This document shows, piece by piece, positions 49,701 through 58,475 of a stretch of DNA of 64,000 bases. Below the pieces are notes generated by a model. That model was not told the origin of the DNA and made no database searches. It saw only the letters and a program-made list of their open reading frames with translations. The translations under genes were made by a program, and so were the position numbers. Each line of letters starts with the position of its first letter. Within the stretch, counting starts at the first letter, position 1. Source of the stretch: Curtobacterium luteum (GTDB lineage Bacteria > Actinomycetota > Actinomycetes > Actinomycetales > Microbacteriaceae); assembly GCF_014646995.1 (NCBI RefSeq), contig NZ_BMOI01000001.1, positions 147,008-211,007 of the forward strand, read 5' to 3'.

Positions 49701-50737
49701 ACATCACCCGGCGGCACCCGCACGCCGGCCTCGTCGACGACCGCCAGGTCCCACCCGTCCAACGGCAGCCCGATCCGCACCGGCGCCGACCCGTCCATCA
49801 ACGCCCCGCACGCCACCACGGTCGCCTCGGTCGGCCCGTACGTGTTCCACAGCTCCCGGTCCCGCGACGCGATCCGCGCCGCCAACTCCGGCGGACACGC
49901 CTCACCGCCGAAGATCACCAACCGCACCTGCTCCAACGCGTCGTCCGGCCACAGCGCCGCCAACGTCGGCACCGTCGACACCACCGTGATCGTGTGCGCG
50001 ATCAACCACGGCCCGAGGTCCACCCCCGTCCGGACCAGCGACCGCGGCGCCGGCACCAGGCAGGCCCCGTGCCCCCACGCCAGCCACATCTCCTCGCACG
50101 ACGCGTCGAACGCCACGCTCAACCCCGCCAGCACCCGGTCACCCGGACCGATCGGCGCACGCTGCAGGAACATCCGCGCCTCCGCGTCCACGAACGCCGC
50201 CGCGCTCCGGTGCGTCACCGCCACCCCCTTCGGGACCCCGGTCGACCCCGACGTGAAGATGATCCACGCGTCGTCGTCCAGCCCGGGGAGCTCGGCGCTC
50301 GCCGCGGGGTCGGTCACCGGCAGGGGAGCGCCCTGCCGGTCGGCGAGGACACCACCGGCACCGATGACGCCGACGACGCCGGCCTCGCCGAACACGAGCG
50401 ACGCGCGCTCCTCGGGGTCGTCGGCGTCGACCGGCACGTAGGCGGCACCAGCGGCCAGCACCGCGAGGACCGAGACGTAGAGGTCGCGCCCGCCGGAGGG
50501 GATCCGCACACCCACGCGGTCACCGCGCCGGACCCCACGACGGGCGAGGTCGTCCGCCTGCGCGTGCACCGCGCCGAGCAGTGCGCGGTAGTCGAGCGTG
50601 CCGTCCGGGTCCTCGAGCGCGAGGGCGTCCGGGTGCGTCGTCGCGGTCTCGGTGAGGACGTCGAGCAGCGTCCGGGGCGCGGGGGCGTGCGCTCCGCGTG
50701 CGAGTTCGTGCTGCGGGTTCCCGGTGGCGGTGGTCAT
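46769..50737 (-). CDS. Pls/PosA family non-ribosomal-peptide-synthetase-like protein
   Basis: 1,322 residues. The adenylation domain (about 1-500) has WIIFTSGSTGVPKGVAVTH, the Tyr-Gly-Pro-Thr-Glu motif in NTYGPTEATVVA, YRSGDLVRYEPEG and RTSGKVDRAALP. The carrier domain (about 520-590) has its Ser in FFAHGGGSLTAAQL. Then follow membrane segments (PFLPSLSWPVLLVALLVFV and others) alternating with left-handed beta-helix acyltransferase-like repeats (GARIGRDVDL, GARVGRNTEIS, GARIGRGVWIE). This matches the Pls/PosA terminal-domain family; related enzymes make poly-amino-acid polymers such as polylysine. No thioesterase. ATG 50737 with GGGAGAGGA; TAGGAT (50784-50779) is a likely -10. The C-terminus carries five GSA repeats from a 9-bp DNA repeat. 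Confidence 0.92.
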   Translation of the reverse strand: MTTATGNPQHELARGAHAPAPRTLLDVLTETATTHPDALALEDPDGTLDYRALLGAVHAQADDLARRGVRRGDRVGVRIPSGGRDLYVSVLAVLAAGAAYVPVDADDPEERASLVFGEAGVVGVIGAGGVLADRQGAPLPVTDPAASAELPGLDDDAWIIFTSGSTGVPKGVAVTHRSAAAFVDAEARMFLQRAPIGPGDRVLAGLSVAFDASCEEMWLAWGHGACLVPAPRSLVRTGVDLGPWLIAHTITVVSTVPTLAALWPDDALEQVRLVIFGGEACPPELAARIASRDRELWNTYGPTEATVVACGALMDGSAPVRIGLPLDGWDLAVVDEAGVRVPPGDVGELVIGGVGLGRYLDPAKDAEKYAPFPELGWERAYRSGDLVRYEPEGLVFQGRADDQVKLGGRRIELGEVDAALQALDGVAGGAAVVQRTPAGNQVLVGYVAPVAGRTLDVGELNARLREELPAALVPLVAVVESLPTRTSGKVDRAALPWPLPGASDASVLPDTVAWIAERWSAILGVPVTGVDDDFFAHGGGSLTAAQLVSAIRERFPTTTVADVYDHPRIGALAAALDESGAAAASERAVAPVPPVTGFVLTVLGLPVQILRGVRVLTWTALVSSVLHATSLPFLPSLSWPVLLVALLVFVTPVGKMAVTVVLARLLLLGVRPGDHPRGGSVHVRLWLAERIAEAVDGPSTAGAPWISYYARALGARIGRDVDLHALPPVTGMLRVGARASIEPEVDLAGHWVDGDVFRLGPVRVDADAVVRSRSTLLPGAHVGAGAEVEPGSSVVGRVPDGERWAGSPAERVGSARHDREARPPSRRRWLVAYGAGSVAVAGLPVAGVAAGLAVVVALVGPASTLGVALLRALAAVPLGALVAGVVYALLVVASVRLLGLGLHEGRHPVRSRIGWQVWTTERVLDAARTLLFPVYASLVTPLWLRLLGARVGRNTEISTVLLIPALTQIASGAFLADDTMVATYELGGGRVTIGRSKVGRRAFLGNSGMTGAGRSVPREALVAVLSAVPKKAKRGSSWLGTPPVRLRRAATEFDEERTFRPPRHLKVARGCWELLRLVAPVVSAAIALGVVGALLALWSSVGLGWTVVLAGPVLIAAGAVAAVVSTAAKWAFVGRIDAGEHPLWSSFVWRNEVQDTFVETVARPWFAEQATGTPALAAWLRTLGARIGRGVWIETYWLPEADLVTIGAGATVSRGTVVQTHLFHDRVMQLDAVDLDAGATLGPHSVVLPAAGIGAGATIGPASLVMRGEQVPAGSLWSGNPIAPWTAPPWTAGSAGSAGSAGSAGSAADRAARTLDTAVVPD
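46812..46865. repeat. 9-bp tandem repeat encoding GSA units
   Basis: About six copies of GACCCTGCC / GACCCGGCC inside the 3' end of the Pls/PosA gene give a Gly-Ser-Ala tail near the C-terminus. Slippage would change the number of GSA units in frame. Confidence 0.75.
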
Positions 50738-50887
50738 CGAGTCCTCTCCCTGGCCGTGCGCTGGTCGGTCGGGCCGCGATCCTAGAGGGCCGGAGTGACG
50801 TCCGAGGAAACTGCGACGACGCGCTGCACGCGACACGCCCTGGTCCGGGAGGGGCTCCGAGACCTGCTACGGTTGATCACACCCCGG

Positions 50888-50959
50888 GCCCCCATAGCTC
50901 AGGGGATAGAGCACTGCCCTCCGGAGGCAGGGGCGGAGGTTCGAATCCTCCTGGGGGCA
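50888..50959 (+). tRNA. tRNA-Arg (anticodon CCG)
   Basis: 72-nt cloverleaf. The acceptor GCCCCCA pairs with TGGGGGC (discriminator A59). D-stem GCTC/GAGC. Anticodon stem CTGCC/GGCAG around loop CTCCGGA, anticodon CCG, reading CGG. Variable loop of 4 nt. T-arm GGAGG-TTCGAAT-CCTCC. The 3' CCA is not encoded. TACGGT at 50868-50873 is a plausible -10. No integrase or partial tRNA copy is nearby, so there is no sign of an attachment site in use. Confidence 0.97.
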
Positions 50960-51170
50960 CAGACACATTCCCGCGCAAGCTGACGTCCTCGCTGCGCTCG
51001 TCCGGCAGCGCGCGATGTCGCGTTCCGCGACCGTCCCCCGTGGTGTTTCCGCCAGGTGCGTCACGGTCGTTCCCGCCACCGACAGACTGCCGGGAGGCAC
51101 GGTGCGGGCCCGCCACGGGCTTCCAGTCCGGCCCAGCGCGCCTCAGGGGCACGGCGTCGGCGGGTCGGCG
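50960..51170. other. Gap after the tRNA with a GGCCGGGAGGC-type element
   Basis: 211 bp, no gene. It includes a full inverted element (51089-51131: GCCGGGAGGCACGG ... CCACGGGCTTCCAG) around GCGGGCCCGC, the third near-complete copy in the window. It lies at the 3' side of the convergent lipoprotein gene. Confidence 0.6.
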
Positions 51171-51749
51171 TCAGGGGGTCGGCGTCGCCGACGACGTCGC
51201 GCTCGGCGCGACCACGCCGCGGATCGCGTCCACCACCGGCTGGGCACCGCCCGGCTCGGTGAAGAGCGTCGAGGACGCGGTGACCCAGTACGGGTCCGGG
51301 AACGCGTCCGCGCGACCGACCCCGTCGTCCGCGAGGTCGAAGTACCCCTCGACCCGGTACGTCGGCACCGAGCCACCCCGCTGGTAGAGCGCGTCCTTGA
51401 GGTTCGTGAGCGACTTCTCAGGCAGGTGCGCCACGGCGAACGAGATCGTCACGGCGTGGTCGGAGACCTCACGGAACTGGCACACGCGTCCGCGGTGCTC
51501 GGCGATCCAGGCCGCGGGCGAGCCCTTCGACGGCCGGTAGGACCCGACCTCCTCGAACGCCTGCCCGTACACCGCGAGCGACTCCAGCGGCAGCAGGTCG
51601 GTGCAGGACTGCGTGACCGGCGTCCCGATCGGCGTCGCGGTGGCCGTCGGACCCGCTTGGCCGCCACCGGAGCAGGCGGCGAGCACGGCGACGGAGGTGG
51701 TCGCGAGGACGGCGGCGCTGATCGCCCGGACGCGGCTGCGGGAGGTCAT
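51171..51749 (-). CDS. Putative lipoprotein, unknown function
   Basis: 192 residues from ATG 51749 (GGAG-poor upstream, but the signal sequence begins here). Signal peptide RVRAISAAVLATTSVAVLAAC with lipobox VLAAC; Cys at about 25. The mature part has two more Cys (QSCTDLLP, GRVCQFREV) that could form a disulfide, and a mixed alpha/beta segment SFAVAHLPEKSLTNLKDAL. It ends in a Ser/Ala/Thr/Pro tail. No family recognised. Surface-anchored by inference. Confidence 0.78.
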   Translation of the reverse strand: MTSRSRVRAISAAVLATTSVAVLAACSGGGQAGPTATATPIGTPVTQSCTDLLPLESLAVYGQAFEEVGSYRPSKGSPAAWIAEHRGRVCQFREVSDHAVTISFAVAHLPEKSLTNLKDALYQRGGSVPTYRVEGYFDLADDGVGRADAFPDPYWVTASSTLFTEPGGAQPVVDAIRGVVAPSATSSATPTP

Positions 51750-51807
51750 CCGGCCATGATGGCGCATCGTCCGGGGAGGCCCGTGGACGCCGGTAGGATC
51801 GACCGCT

Positions 51808-53478
51808 ATGACCCCAGCCGAACTCTCCGCCGCGTACCTGTCGATCCTGACGGGGATCGTGGAGCGACGAGGTGCGTCGGACACGGTGACGGTCGAGGAG
51901 TCGCACGCGGCCCTCGAGCGGCCGAAGAACCGCGCACACGGCGACTGGGCGTCGAACGCCGCCATGCAGCTCGCGAAGCGCGTCGGGACGAACCCGCGCG
52001 AGCTCGCGACGGAGATCGCGGGGGAGCTGACCGAGCTCGACGGCGTGGCCTCGGTCGACGTCGCCGGCACCGGCTTCATCAACATCACGCTCGAGGCAGC
52101 GGCCGCCGGTGCGATCGCGCGGACCATCGTCGAGCAGGGCGCGTCCTTCGGGCACGGTGACCTCTACGACGGCGTGAAGATCGACCTCGAGTTCGTCTCC
52201 GCCAACCCCACCGGCCCGATCCACATGGGCGGCGTCCGCTGGGCCGCGGTCGGCGACAGCCTCGCCCGCGTGTTCGAGGCGCAGGGCGGGCTCGTCACCC
52301 GGGAGTACTACTTCAACGACCACGGCGCGCAGATCGACCGGTTCGCCCGGTCCCTCGTGGCGTCCGCGCTCGGCGAGCCCACGCCCGAGGACGGCTACGG
52401 CGGCGCCTACATCGGCGAGATCGCGGCGCGCGTCATCGCCACGCTTCCGGCCGGCACCGACGTCCGCGACCTCCCGCGTGACGAGGCGCAGGAGCTCTTC
52501 CGCCGCGAGGGCGTCGAGTTCATGTTCGCCGACATCCGGTCGTCCCTGCACGACTTCGGCGTCGACTTCGACGTGTACTTCCACGAGAACTCGCTGCACG
52601 AGTCGAAGGCCGTCGAGCGGGCCATCGAGCGGCTGCAGTCCCTCGGCAAGATGTACGAGGCCGAGGGTGCGCTGTGGCTCCGCACGACCGACTTCGGCGA
52701 CGACCGCGACCGCGTCGTGATCAAGTCCGACGGGCAGCCGGCGTACATCGCGGGCGACCTGGCGTACTACCTCGACAAGCGCGAGCGCGGGTTCGAGCGG
52801 AACCTCATCATGCTCGGCGCGGACCACCACGGCTACGTCGGCCGGATGATGGCGATGTGCGCGGCCTTCGGTGACGAGCCGGGCAAGAACCTCGAGATCC
52901 TCATCGGGCAGATGGTCAACCTGCTCAAGGACGGCGAGCCGATGCGCATGTCGAAGCGCGCGGGCACGATCGTCACGATGGAGGACCTCGTCGACGCGGT
53001 CGGTGTGGACGCCGGCCGGTACGCGCTGGTCCGGTTCGCCAGCGACACCTCGATCGACATCGACCTCGACCTGCTGACGAAGCGGACGAACGACAACCCG
53101 GTCTTCTACGTCCAGTACGCCCACGCGCGCACGCAGTCGGTGGCCCGCAACGCCGCTGCCTCCGGGGTGGACCGGTCCGCGTTCGACGCCGCACTCCTCA
53201 CGCACGAGACCGAGAGCACCCTCGTGGGGGCCCTCGCCGAGTACCCGCGGGTGGTCCGGCAGGCCGCGGAGCTGCGTGAGCCGCACCGCATCGCGCGGTA
53301 CATCGAGCAGCTCGCGGGCCTGTACCACCGCTGGTACGACTCCTGCCGCGTCACGCCGCTCGGGGACGAGGCCGTGACGGACCTCCACCGCACGCGCCTC
53401 TGGCTGAACGACGCCACCGGGCAGGTCATCCGCAACGGCCTCGGGCTCCTCGGGGTGAGCGCGCCCGAGCGCATGTAG
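51808..53478 (+). CDS. argS: Arginyl-tRNA synthetase
   Basis: 556 residues, class I. N-terminal Add-1-type domain (about 1-110). HIGH-like motif in [19 protein letters not shown] near 130. [12 protein letters not shown] conserved. KMSKS-like segment [16 protein letters not shown] near 380 (degenerate, as usual for ArgRS). The C-terminal anticodon-binding domain has [22 protein letters not shown] at 51808, 8 nt after TAGGAT (51794-51799), without SD, so probably leaderless. It sits about 850 bp from a tRNA-Arg gene. Confidence 0.97.
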   Translation: MTPAELSAAYLSILTGIVERRGASDTVTVEESHAALERPKNRAHGDWASNAAMQLAKRVGTNPRELATEIAGELTELDGVASVDVAGTGFINITLEAAAAGAIARTIVEQGASFGHGDLYDGVKIDLEFVSANPTGPIHMGGVRWAAVGDSLARVFEAQGGLVTREYYFNDHGAQIDRFARSLVASALGEPTPEDGYGGAYIGEIAARVIATLPAGTDVRDLPRDEAQELFRREGVEFMFADIRSSLHDFGVDFDVYFHENSLHESKAVERAIERLQSLGKMYEAEGALWLRTTDFGDDRDRVVIKSDGQPAYIAGDLAYYLDKRERGFERNLIMLGADHHGYVGRMMAMCAAFGDEPGKNLEILIGQMVNLLKDGEPMRMSKRAGTIVTMEDLVDAVGVDAGRYALVRFASDTSIDIDLDLLTKRTNDNPVFYVQYAHARTQSVARNAAASGVDRSAFDAALLTHETESTLVGALAEYPRVVRQAAELREPHRIARYIEQLAGLYHRWYDSCRVTPLGDEAVTDLHRTRLWLNDATGQVIRNGLGLLGVSAPERM

Positions 53479-53545
53479 CGCTGGCGCTGCGCGCGGCCGG
53501 CGCTGCGCGCCGGGCGCGCCGGTGCGCGCCGGCGCCGCGGGCGCC

Positions 53546-53605
53546 GCACAACCAAAGTCGTTCCGAACCACGCGTTTGCGTGGTTTGGAACGACTTTGGT
53601 TGTGC
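53546..53605. repeat. 60-nt near-perfect palindrome (28-bp stem)
   Basis: GCACAACCAAAGTCGTTCC (53546-53564) pairs with 53587-53605. A single G/T position follows, then AACCACGC (53566-53573) pairs with GCGTGGTT (53578-53585) around the loop GTTT. It is related to the palindrome at 7356-7419. It lies 68 nt past the argS stop, and the next gene in the same direction starts 92 nt later. If transcribed, one of the most stable hairpins in the window. Confidence 0.88.
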
Positions 53606-53696
53606 AAACGCAGACCGCACCGCACCGCAGCGCACACACCGGGCGCACACCGCGCCTCCAGGCGGGTCGATGGTGGGTCCTGGCAGGGTGGGACGC

Positions 53697-54452
53697 ATGA
53701 CCGCCGCCCCCGTCGCCCGCCCGAAGCGCCGCCGCTGGCCGATCGTCCTCGTCGTCGTGCTCCTCGTGCTCGCGGCCCTCGTGGTCGTCGCCGAGTTCGT
53801 CCTCCGCGGCGTGGTCGACCGGATCATCGCCGAGCAGGTCGAACGCTCCCTCCCCGAGGGCACCACCGGCCAGGTCGAGGCACACGCCGACGGCATCGTC
53901 ATCCCGCAGCTCCTCTCGGGGAAGCTCGACCAGGTCGAGATCTCCTCACGGAGGATCACGGTCGACGGCATCCCGCTCGCGGCCGACGTCACCGTGCACG
54001 ACGTGCCGGTCGACGGGCAGGGCGACGTCCGCGACGTCGACGGCACCGTGACGCTCGCCTCGGCCAGCATCACGGACCTCGCGAAGTACAGCCCGCTGTT
54101 CGACCGCCTGAAGCTCGTCGACGGCGGGGTCGAGCTGTCCGGTTCCACCGCGGTCCTCGGGTACGACATCACCTACGCCGCGAAGGGCGACGTCGTCGCG
54201 CAGGACGACGGCAAGGGCGTCACGATCACCCCGAAGAGCGTACGGATCACCAACTCGTCGCTCGGGCTCAAGGTCGACACGATCCCCGGCGTCACGAACG
54301 TCCCGGTCACCGTGTGCACCGCGCGCTTCCTGCCGTCCCAGCTCGCCGTGCGCGACCTGGACATCACGGCGCGACAGGCGACCGTCCGCGTGACCGCGGA
54401 TTCGCTGCCGCTCAGCGAGGACGGGCTGCGGTCGGTGGGCTCCTGCTCGTAA
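53697..54452 (+). CDS. LmeA-family (DUF2993) membrane-anchored phospholipid-binding protein
   Basis: 251 residues. A basic start (MTAAPVARPKRRRWP) is followed by a single TM helix (IVLVVVLLVLAALVVVAEFVL) and an extracytoplasmic tubular lipid-binding fold: VVDRIIAEQVERSLP, VEAHADGIVIPQLLSGKLDQVEI, VTLASASITDLAKYSPLFDRL, ADSLPLSEDGLRSVG. LmeA in mycobacteria helps lipomannan maturation and membrane integrity; the exact role here is inferred. ATG at 53697; a half GGCCGGGAGGC element sits just downstream of its end at 54457. Confidence 0.88.
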   Translation: MTAAPVARPKRRRWPIVLVVVLLVLAALVVVAEFVLRGVVDRIIAEQVERSLPEGTTGQVEAHADGIVIPQLLSGKLDQVEISSRRITVDGIPLAADVTVHDVPVDGQGDVRDVDGTVTLASASITDLAKYSPLFDRLKLVDGGVELSGSTAVLGYDITYAAKGDVVAQDDGKGVTITPKSVRITNSSLGLKVDTIPGVTNVPVTVCTARFLPSQLAVRDLDITARQATVRVTADSLPLSEDGLRSVGSCS

Positions 54453-54495
54453 CACCGGCCGGGAGGCCCGCCACGGCTCGGTAGGATCGGGTCCC

Positions 54496-55977
54496 GTGAG
54501 CGAGAACCCCCTTGCCCCGCCGCGGCTGCGGTTCCCGACGGACCCCTCCGCGCTGACCGCGCGCATCTGGCCCGCCTCCGCGACCCGGACGGACGACGGC
54601 GAGCTCGCCGTGGGCGGGATCACCGCCTCCGACCTCGTCCGGCAGTTCGGCACGCCGCTCTACGTGGTCGACGAACGCGACGTCCAGTCCCGCGCCGTGC
54701 GGGTGCGCACGGCGTTCTCCGAGGCCTTCGGTCGCATCGGCACCCGGGCGCACGTGTACTACGCCGGCAAGGCCTTCCTGACGACGCAGGTCGCAGCGTG
54801 GATGGCCGAGGCGGGCCTGCGCGTCGACGTCTGCACCGGCGGCGAACTCGCGGTCGCCCTCGCCGGCGGGGTGGACCCCGGCATGCTCGGCTTCCACGGC
54901 AACGACAAGTCCGACGCCGAGATCGCCCGTGCGGTCGAGGTCGGCGTCGGGACGATCGTGCTCGACAGCCACGAGGAAGTGCAGCGCGTGGCACGGGCGG
55001 CCGCCGACGCCGGGATCGTCCAGCGCGTCCGCGTCCGCATCAACAGCGGCGTGCACGCTTCGACGCACGAGTACCTCGCGACCGCCCGCGAGGACCAGAA
55101 GTTCGGCATCCCGCTCACCGAGGCCGAGCAGGCGGCGGCCGAGGTGCGTGCCGAGCCGTCGCTCGCGTTCGTCGGGCTGCACTCGCACATCGGTTCGCAG
55201 ATCTTCGACGAGGCCGGGTTCCGGGAGGCCGCCCGGCGTCTCATGGACGTCCACGCCGCCCTCGTCGCCACCGGTCCCGTGCCGGAGCTGAACCTCGGCG
55301 GCGGCTGGGGCATCGACTACACCGAGGCCGACTCGGCCTTCGCGCCGGAGGACGTCGCCGGGGCCCTCGCGACGATCGTGGCGGAGGCCTGCTCCGAGCG
55401 CGGCATCCCCGTCCCGGAGATCGCCGTCGAGCCCGGGCGCTACATCGTGGGCCCCGCCGGCATCACGCTGTACTCGGTCGGCACGATCAAGCCGGTGACG
55501 CTCGAGGCCGCGGACGCACACCCCGGTGACGAGCCCGTCGTCGCGACCGAGGACGACGCGGTCGCGGCGGACGAACCGACCGCCGACGTCGCCACCCGCA
55601 CCTACGTCTCGGTCGACGGCGGCATGAGCGACAACGCCCGCCCCGCCCTGTACGGCGCCGACTACACGGCCCGGCTCGCCAGGTCGTCGGACGCCCCGGC
55701 GGTCCTCAGCCGGGTCGTCGGCAAGCACTGCGAGTCGGGCGACGTCGTCGTCCAGGACGAGTACCTGCCCGGGGACGTCCACCGCGGCGACCTCCTCGCC
55801 GTCGCTGCGACCGGTGCCTACTGCTGGAGCCTCGCGAGCAACTACAACCACGTCGGACGTCCGCCCGTCGTGGCGGTGGCCGACGGCGCAGCCCGTATCC
55901 TCGTCCGAGGCGAGTCGATCGACGACCTGCTCGCCCGTGACACCGGGGTCCTTCCCGCAGCCGGCTCCGGCCGTTGA
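54496..55977 (+). CDS. lysA: Diaminopimelate decarboxylase
   Basis: 493 residues, fold III PLP enzyme making lysine from meso-DAP. PLP Lys in HVYYAGKAFLTTQVA near 94. HSHIGSQIFDEAGF, LNLGGGWGIDY, VEPGRYIVGPAG and the C-terminal CESGDVVVQDEYLP are conserved. An acidic insertion of about 28 residues near 340-368 (contains EDDAVAADEPTADVATRTY) is absent from standard LysA. GTG 54496, 8 nt after TAGGAT (54482-54487): probably leaderless. It starts a run with hom, thrC and thrB. Confidence 0.97.
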   Translation: MSENPLAPPRLRFPTDPSALTARIWPASATRTDDGELAVGGITASDLVRQFGTPLYVVDERDVQSRAVRVRTAFSEAFGRIGTRAHVYYAGKAFLTTQVAAWMAEAGLRVDVCTGGELAVALAGGVDPGMLGFHGNDKSDAEIARAVEVGVGTIVLDSHEEVQRVARAAADAGIVQRVRVRINSGVHASTHEYLATAREDQKFGIPLTEAEQAAAEVRAEPSLAFVGLHSHIGSQIFDEAGFREAARRLMDVHAALVATGPVPELNLGGGWGIDYTEADSAFAPEDVAGALATIVAEACSERGIPVPEIAVEPGRYIVGPAGITLYSVGTIKPVTLEAADAHPGDEPVVATEDDAVAADEPTADVATRTYVSVDGGMSDNARPALYGADYTARLARSSDAPAVLSRVVGKHCESGDVVVQDEYLPGDVHRGDLLAVAATGAYCWSLASNYNHVGRPPVVAVADGAARILVRGESIDDLLARDTGVLPAAGSGR

Positions 55978-56004
55978 CCCCCGACCGACAGGAACCACCC
56001 CCAG

Positions 56005-57336
56005 ATGATCGAATACCGCAACGTCCGCGTCGCCCTGCTCGGAGCCGGCTCGGTCGGTTCGCAGGTCGCGCGGCTCCTCCTCGAGCACGGTGACGAGCTC
56101 GCCTCGCGTGCGGGTGCCGGTCTCGAACTCGTCGGCATCGCGGTCCGCGACACCGGAGCGCCCCGGGACGTCGACCTGCCGAAGGAGCTCTTCACGACCG
56201 ACGCCGAGTCGCTGATCCTCGGCGCCGACATCGTCGTGGAGCTCATCGGCGGCATCGAGCCCGCACGGACGCTCGTGCTCCAGGCACTGCAGTCCGGCGC
56301 CGACGTCGTCACCGGCAACAAGGCGCTGCTCGCCACCCACGGCCCGGAGCTCTTCGCCGCGGCCGAGCAGGTGGGCGCGCAGCTGTACTACGAGGCCGCG
56401 GTCGCCGGGGCGATCCCGATCATCCGGCCCCTGCACGACTCCCTCGCCGGTGACCGCATCGTCCGGATCATGGGCATCGTCAACGGCACCACGAACTTCA
56501 TCCTCGACCTCATGGACCGCAAGGGAGCGACCTTCGAGGACGCGCTGGCGACGGCCACCGAGCTCGGGTACGCCGAGGCCGACCCCACCGCCGACGTCGA
56601 GGGCTACGACGCCGCGCAGAAGGCCGCGATCCTGGCCTCGCTCGCGTTCCACACCTCCGTGCCGCTCGTCGCCGTGCACCGCGAGGGCATCACCGCGATC
56701 ACGATCGACCAGGTGCGTGCCGCCCGCAAGGCCGGCTACGTGGTGAAGATCCTCGCGACCGCCGAGCGCCTGACCGACGAGGACGGCCGCGAGGGCGTCT
56801 CCGCCCGGGTGTACCCGGCCCTCGTGCCGGAGTCGCACCCGCTCGCGAGCGTCCACGGCGCGAAGAACGCCGTGTTCGTCGAGGCCGAGGCCGCGGGCGA
56901 CCTCATGTTCTACGGCGCGGGTGCCGGCGGCGTCGAGACGGCATCGGCCGTGCTCGGCGACCTCGTGTCCGCCGCGCGCCGGCACGTCATCGGCGGCCCC
57001 GGCGTCGCCGAGTCGACCCAGGCGGACCTGCCCGTGTTCCCGATCGGGACCGTGCGCACCCGCTACCAGATCACGCTGCACGTCGCGGACGCCCCCGGTG
57101 TCCTGTCGACCGTCGCCGGCGTGCTCGCCAAGCACGGCGTCAGCGTGGAGACGGTCGAACAGACCAGTGCGCTGCAGACGGACGCTCCCGGTGCCGACCG
57201 CACCGGTGCGACCGCGACGCTCGTCATCGGCACCCACCTGGCGCGCGAGTCCGACCTCGCCGACACCGTGGTGGCGCTCCGGAACGAGGACGTCGTCGCC
57301 GAGATCACCAGCGTGCTGCGGGTCGCCGGCGCCTGA
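56005..57336 (+). CDS. hom: Homoserine dehydrogenase
   Basis: 443 residues. NAD(P)-binding [17 protein letters not shown] at the N-terminus. Catalytic core [36 protein letters not shown] ([18 protein letters not shown]) and [16 protein letters not shown]. Regulatory ACT domain (about 350-430): [27 protein letters not shown], feedback control by threonine is likely. ATG 56005 with GACAGGAACC. 27 nt after lysA. Supplies homoserine for thrB and for metX. Confidence 0.97.
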   Translation: MIEYRNVRVALLGAGSVGSQVARLLLEHGDELASRAGAGLELVGIAVRDTGAPRDVDLPKELFTTDAESLILGADIVVELIGGIEPARTLVLQALQSGADVVTGNKALLATHGPELFAAAEQVGAQLYYEAAVAGAIPIIRPLHDSLAGDRIVRIMGIVNGTTNFILDLMDRKGATFEDALATATELGYAEADPTADVEGYDAAQKAAILASLAFHTSVPLVAVHREGITAITIDQVRAARKAGYVVKILATAERLTDEDGREGVSARVYPALVPESHPLASVHGAKNAVFVEAEAAGDLMFYGAGAGGVETASAVLGDLVSAARRHVIGGPGVAESTQADLPVFPIGTVRTRYQITLHVADAPGVLSTVAGVLAKHGVSVETVEQTSALQTDAPGADRTGATATLVIGTHLARESDLADTVVALRNEDVVAEITSVLRVAGA

Positions 57337-57395
57337 GCCGCGACCTGGCGAGCACCACGCCCACGAACACCACACCGAACAAAAAGGGGAGCCTG

Positions 57396-58475
57396 ATGGC
57401 CCACCAGTGGCAGGGAGTCCTGCGCGAGTACGCCGACCGTCTCGACGTGACCGAGGCGACGCCCGTCGTCACCCTCGGCGAGGGCGGCACCCCGCTCATC
57501 CCGGCACGTCGTCTCTCCGAGCGCACCGGCGCGGACGTCTACGTCAAGTTCGAGGGCATGAACCCGACCGGCTCCTTCAAGGACCGCGGCATGACGATGG
57601 CGATCTCGAAGGCCGTCGAGCACGGCGCGAAGGCCGTCATCTGCGCCTCGACGGGCAACACGAGCGCGTCCGCCGCCGCGTACGCCACGCACGCGGGCAT
57701 CACCGCCGCGGTGCTCGTGCCCGAGGGCAAGATCGCCATGGGCAAGCTGAGCCAGGCCATCGCCCACGACGGCCAGCTGCTGCAGGTGCAGGGCAACTTC
57801 GACGACTGCCTCGACATCGCGCGCGACCTCGCGGCGAACTACCCGGTGCACCTGGTCAACTCGGTCAACAACGACCGCATCGAGGGGCAGAAGACCGCGG
57901 CGTTCGAGGTCGTGGACGTGCTCGGCGACGCGCCGGACTTCCACTTCCTGCCCGTCGGCAACGCCGGCAACTACACCGCGTACTCGCGCGGCTACCGCGA
58001 GGACGTCGCCGCCGGCCGGTCGTCGAAGCTCCCGCGCATGTTCGGGTTCCAGGCCGCCGGGTCCGCCCCGATCGTCCGCGGTGAGGTCGTCGCGAAGCCG
58101 GAGACCATCGCGTCGGCGATCCGCATCGGCAACCCGGCCTCGTGGCAGTACGCCCTCGAGGCGCGCGACGAGACCGACGGCTACTTCGGTGCGATCTCCG
58201 ACGAGGCCATCCTCGCGGCGCACCACATCCTCTCCGCCGAGGTCGGCGTGTTCGTCGAGCCGGCGTCGGCCATCGGCGTCGCGGGGCTGCTCGAGCGAGC
58301 GGACGCCGGCGTGGTCGGCAAGGGCGCGAAGGTCGTCATCACGGTGACCGGCCACGGCCTGAAGGACCCGCAGTGGGCCCTCCGCACCGAGGACGGCGGC
58401 GAGGTGCAGCCCACCGTCGTGCCGGTGGACACCAAGTCCGTCGCGGACGTGCTCGGACTGGTCGGCGCGGAGTGA
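57396..58475 (+). CDS. thrC: Threonine synthase
   Basis: 359 residues, PLP enzyme (fold II) converting O-phosphohomoserine to threonine. PLP Lys in [15 protein letters not shown] near 58. [15 protein letters not shown] is the Ser/Asn loop. [15 protein letters not shown] binds the phosphate of [16 protein letters not shown] is conserved. ATG 57396, after AAAAGGGGAG. Overlaps thrB by GTGA. Confidence 0.97.
   Translation: MAHQWQGVLREYADRLDVTEATPVVTLGEGGTPLIPARRLSERTGADVYVKFEGMNPTGSFKDRGMTMAISKAVEHGAKAVICASTGNTSASAAAYATHAGITAAVLVPEGKIAMGKLSQAIAHDGQLLQVQGNFDDCLDIARDLAANYPVHLVNSVNNDRIEGQKTAAFEVVDVLGDAPDFHFLPVGNAGNYTAYSRGYREDVAAGRSSKLPRMFGFQAAGSAPIVRGEVVAKPETIASAIRIGNPASWQYALEARDETDGYFGAISDEAILAAHHILSAEVGVFVEPASAIGVAGLLERADAGVVGKGAKVVITVTGHGLKDPQWALRTEDGGEVQPTVVPVDTKSVADVLGLVGAE

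Noticed and set aside
49206..50441. 411-residue Ser/Pro/Thr-rich plus-strand protein inside the Pls/PosA gene
   Set aside because: Antisense shadow of the adenylation domain, whose core motifs are complete.
50888..51170. Genomic island inserted at tRNA-Arg
   Set aside because: No integrase, no partial tRNA duplicate, and housekeeping genes follow on both sides.
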